The translations under genes were made by a program, and so were the position numbers. Source: Rallus limicola (taxonomy: Eukaryota > Chordata > Aves > Gruiformes > Rallidae). From it: a stretch of 64,000 nt of DNA. Below are positions 62,078 to 64,000 of this stretch, one piece after another (positions within the stretch are counted from its first letter, which is position 1; each line of letters opens with the position of its first letter). The stretch is taken from the NCBI GenBank assembly GCA_022605955.1, contig JAKCOZ010000005.1:53197762-53261761 (forward strand), in the 5' to 3' direction. The notes under the pieces are model-generated. The model searched no databases. It was not told the DNA's origin and saw only the letters and a program-made list of their open reading frames with translations.

Positions 62078-64000
62078 ATAAACAAGGGAGAAACATGGAA
62101 GATACTTTCATCTGACTCCTCTGATCTAGATGCAGCAGTGCATACACTCATTTGAAGCTCCCCTTCATTAGTGCCTACCCCCACGGAGCAACTCTCTCTT
62201 GGAAAAGCCACTGGGGACAGCAAATAAATACAAAAGAAATTGCCCTTGATTCAAAATTAAGTAATTACATTTAATTGAAGCTCTCTAAATTAAGATCTGG
62301 AAGGTGAGTTGTGTTGTTTTGTTTGTGCTTTTCTTTCCCTGAAGGGCAGCATGGCACCTCTGGCAGATGATGCAATGCTGATAGCAACCAGCTGCAAGGA
62401 TGTGTCCCCAAGAAGTGTCTCAGAGAAGATGGCCCATTCCACCACTCATCTCCCCATCCTGATGTGCTGCTCTGCCCTGCTGTAGAGTAGCTGGGTCCCT
62501 GAAAACATCTTGGGTGAGGAAAGCATCCTCTTCTCAGTGTTTCCATACTCTGTGGCCATGACCTTGTGCAGAGCTTGAGCACCTTCCTCTCCTCCATCCA
62601 GCTTCTGCCTGGCAGGTCGCATCCAGAGGCAGCTGGGGATGCTGCAAATCAGGCAAATCAGGGGCTTGCAGTGCTCCCAGCCAGTGCAGTGTTGAATCCA
62701 CAGTTGGGAGAGGCACAAGGTAACTTGGGTTACTTCTGCCCCACCAGTATGAAGTCCAGAATGGTAACAACAGAGACTGCAGCACCAGCCCTTTATTTCC
62801 TCTCCAAACACTTATGCTTCACAGGAAACTACCCTCATCTTTCTTTGCTTCCAGCAGCCTCTTGTTATTTCATTCCTCCCTTTTCTCCTTTCAGTTCAAA
62901 ACTTCTGCAGACAGATCTTATCTCCCTGCACAGAATATACCTGCCCATGACTGCTGCTGCTGCTGCCTTCTGCAGAAGAAAAGCCAAGGCTTTGCTAATT
63001 TGATACCACCTGTACCTCACACTCCTGAAGTGGGCCCTTCTGAATGCCAGGAAATCACTATGGGGTTTTTCCCCTCAGAACCACCTGGCCAGAGGCCACC
63101 TGGATAAGCTGAGCCCAGCAGCCTGGGCGTTTGAGCCCAAGCTCTGGCATGCCTCAGCATGGGGCCAACAGTCTGGGGGAAGCTGAATGCGCTCCTACAG
63201 AGGGGATCAGAGCCTCTCGGTCCTTGTTTACCCACTGAACTAGTCTGCCACCATAATGAAACCATTTCAACCCCATGGAGACTGTCCCCTCTTCCAGTCA
63301 CCCCCCCTCAACTGTGGGAGCACTATGCCCAGTACAGTCTTAGTCAGGACTATTTGGTATCATTAGAGTATGTGCAAGTAAAACAAAGGAAAGATCCTCT
63401 TATACAGACAAAGAACTGGGGAAAAAGGAGATGTGAATTCTAACAGTAATAGTTGTTTTTCATTAACAAATTTTTCCATATTAGGAATTTTTTCAAGTGG
63501 TTGGATTTAATCCACTTCTACAGTGGTTTAACCTAAGACAGAACAGGATTAAATGTGTTTACATAAAGACTTAATTCTATTAATGTCTAATATCTATTAC
63601 TGGCTATTTTTCTCTATAAATAAGAATAGGAAAACACCTCATGCAATCTGACATTCTTCAGCAAATTGGGAAAGGCTTATTTTGAAATCTTAAATTGGAT
63701 GAGCTATTTCAGTTGTCCCTGACCCTTTTCAGAGAGGTCACACATAGGCCTGTCCAAATGTATGTCCCAGGAATAGACACAAACCCCAAAGGAGTTAATC
63801 AGAAGAAACTGAATTAACTGTGTGTATAGCACATCTTGAGGAGTAAAGAGCCATATCCCTGTCTCACTGCAAGTGCTAAATTCATTAATGTGATGGAGAT
63901 TCAGTGTAGGACTTCATTTCCTTTAGGGATGGGATTGTGAAAGACTGCAATGTGTGACACAAATCCTGTCTCAGGAGACCGGGTTCCTGTTTTTCTTATT

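Larger units (their letters stand above)
60736..64000 (-). other. KCNH5: KCNH5 intron preceding the last coding exon (partial)
   Basis: No sequence resembling the cyclic-nucleotide-binding-homology, pore or earlier KCNH5 exons occurs here on the minus strand, so the intron extends past the window edge and is at least 3.2 kb. It contains a diverged copy of the coding terminus (60955-61020), a short (CA)n (60926-60938), a (AAACC)6 repeat (62048-62077) and otherwise unremarkable DNA. Confidence 0.75.

Overview
This is vertebrate nuclear DNA, almost certainly from a bird. Old, 5'-truncated CR1 (chicken-repeat-1 type) LINE fragments are scattered through it, several ending in the typical short 3' octamer-like repeat. 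Four solitary endogenous-retrovirus LTRs are of a type I associate with non-galliform (neoavian) birds. There are no operons, no CRISPR arrays and no compact gene packing. The base composition is AT-rich and poor in CpG. The species-group call rests on memory of repeat families, so 'bird' is firm and 'neoavian' is tentative.

Only one protein-coding exon can be named with confidence: the last coding exon of KCNH5 (EAG2, a voltage-gated potassium channel) on the minus strand at 59788-60735. It encodes the cytoplasmic C-terminal tail with the calmodulin-binding-like segments, the tetramerising coiled coil and the conserved C-terminus. The 3' UTR runs toward lower coordinates. The part of the preceding intron inside the window fills 60736-64000.

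The remaining ~59 kb lies 3' of KCNH5 and reads as a gene-poor intergenic stretch. Layout: 1-249 CR1 (+); 250-10657 unique DNA; 10658-12787 two CR1 3' ends (-) flanking unique DNA with a perfect 13-bp hairpin; 13162-13803 LTR (+); 19776-19881 CR1 (+); 26012-26550 LTR (-); 32275-33009 CR1 fragment abutting an LTR (+); 33506-33790 CR1 (+); 35202-35753 LTR (-). From 36 to 41 kb there are several microsatellites and a polypurine tract. At 46.8-47.4 kb there is a CpG-retaining segment beside a minus-strand poly(A)-signal-like site. At 49634-49790 there is a ~31-unit (GGGAA)n array. Small CR1 pieces lie at 52.6, 55.7 and 56.6 kb. No retroviral internal coding sequence was seen between or beside the LTRs.

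The most unusual observation is in the KCNH5 intron. About 65 bp at 60955-61020 is a diverged copy (about 50 of 64 aligned positions) of the very end of the KCNH5 coding sequence, stop codon region included, in the same orientation and about 1.2 kb upstream of the real one. A strong polypyrimidine/AG acceptor lies just ahead of it and keeps 22 codons open. It may be a relic of a local duplication or a potential alternative terminal exon.
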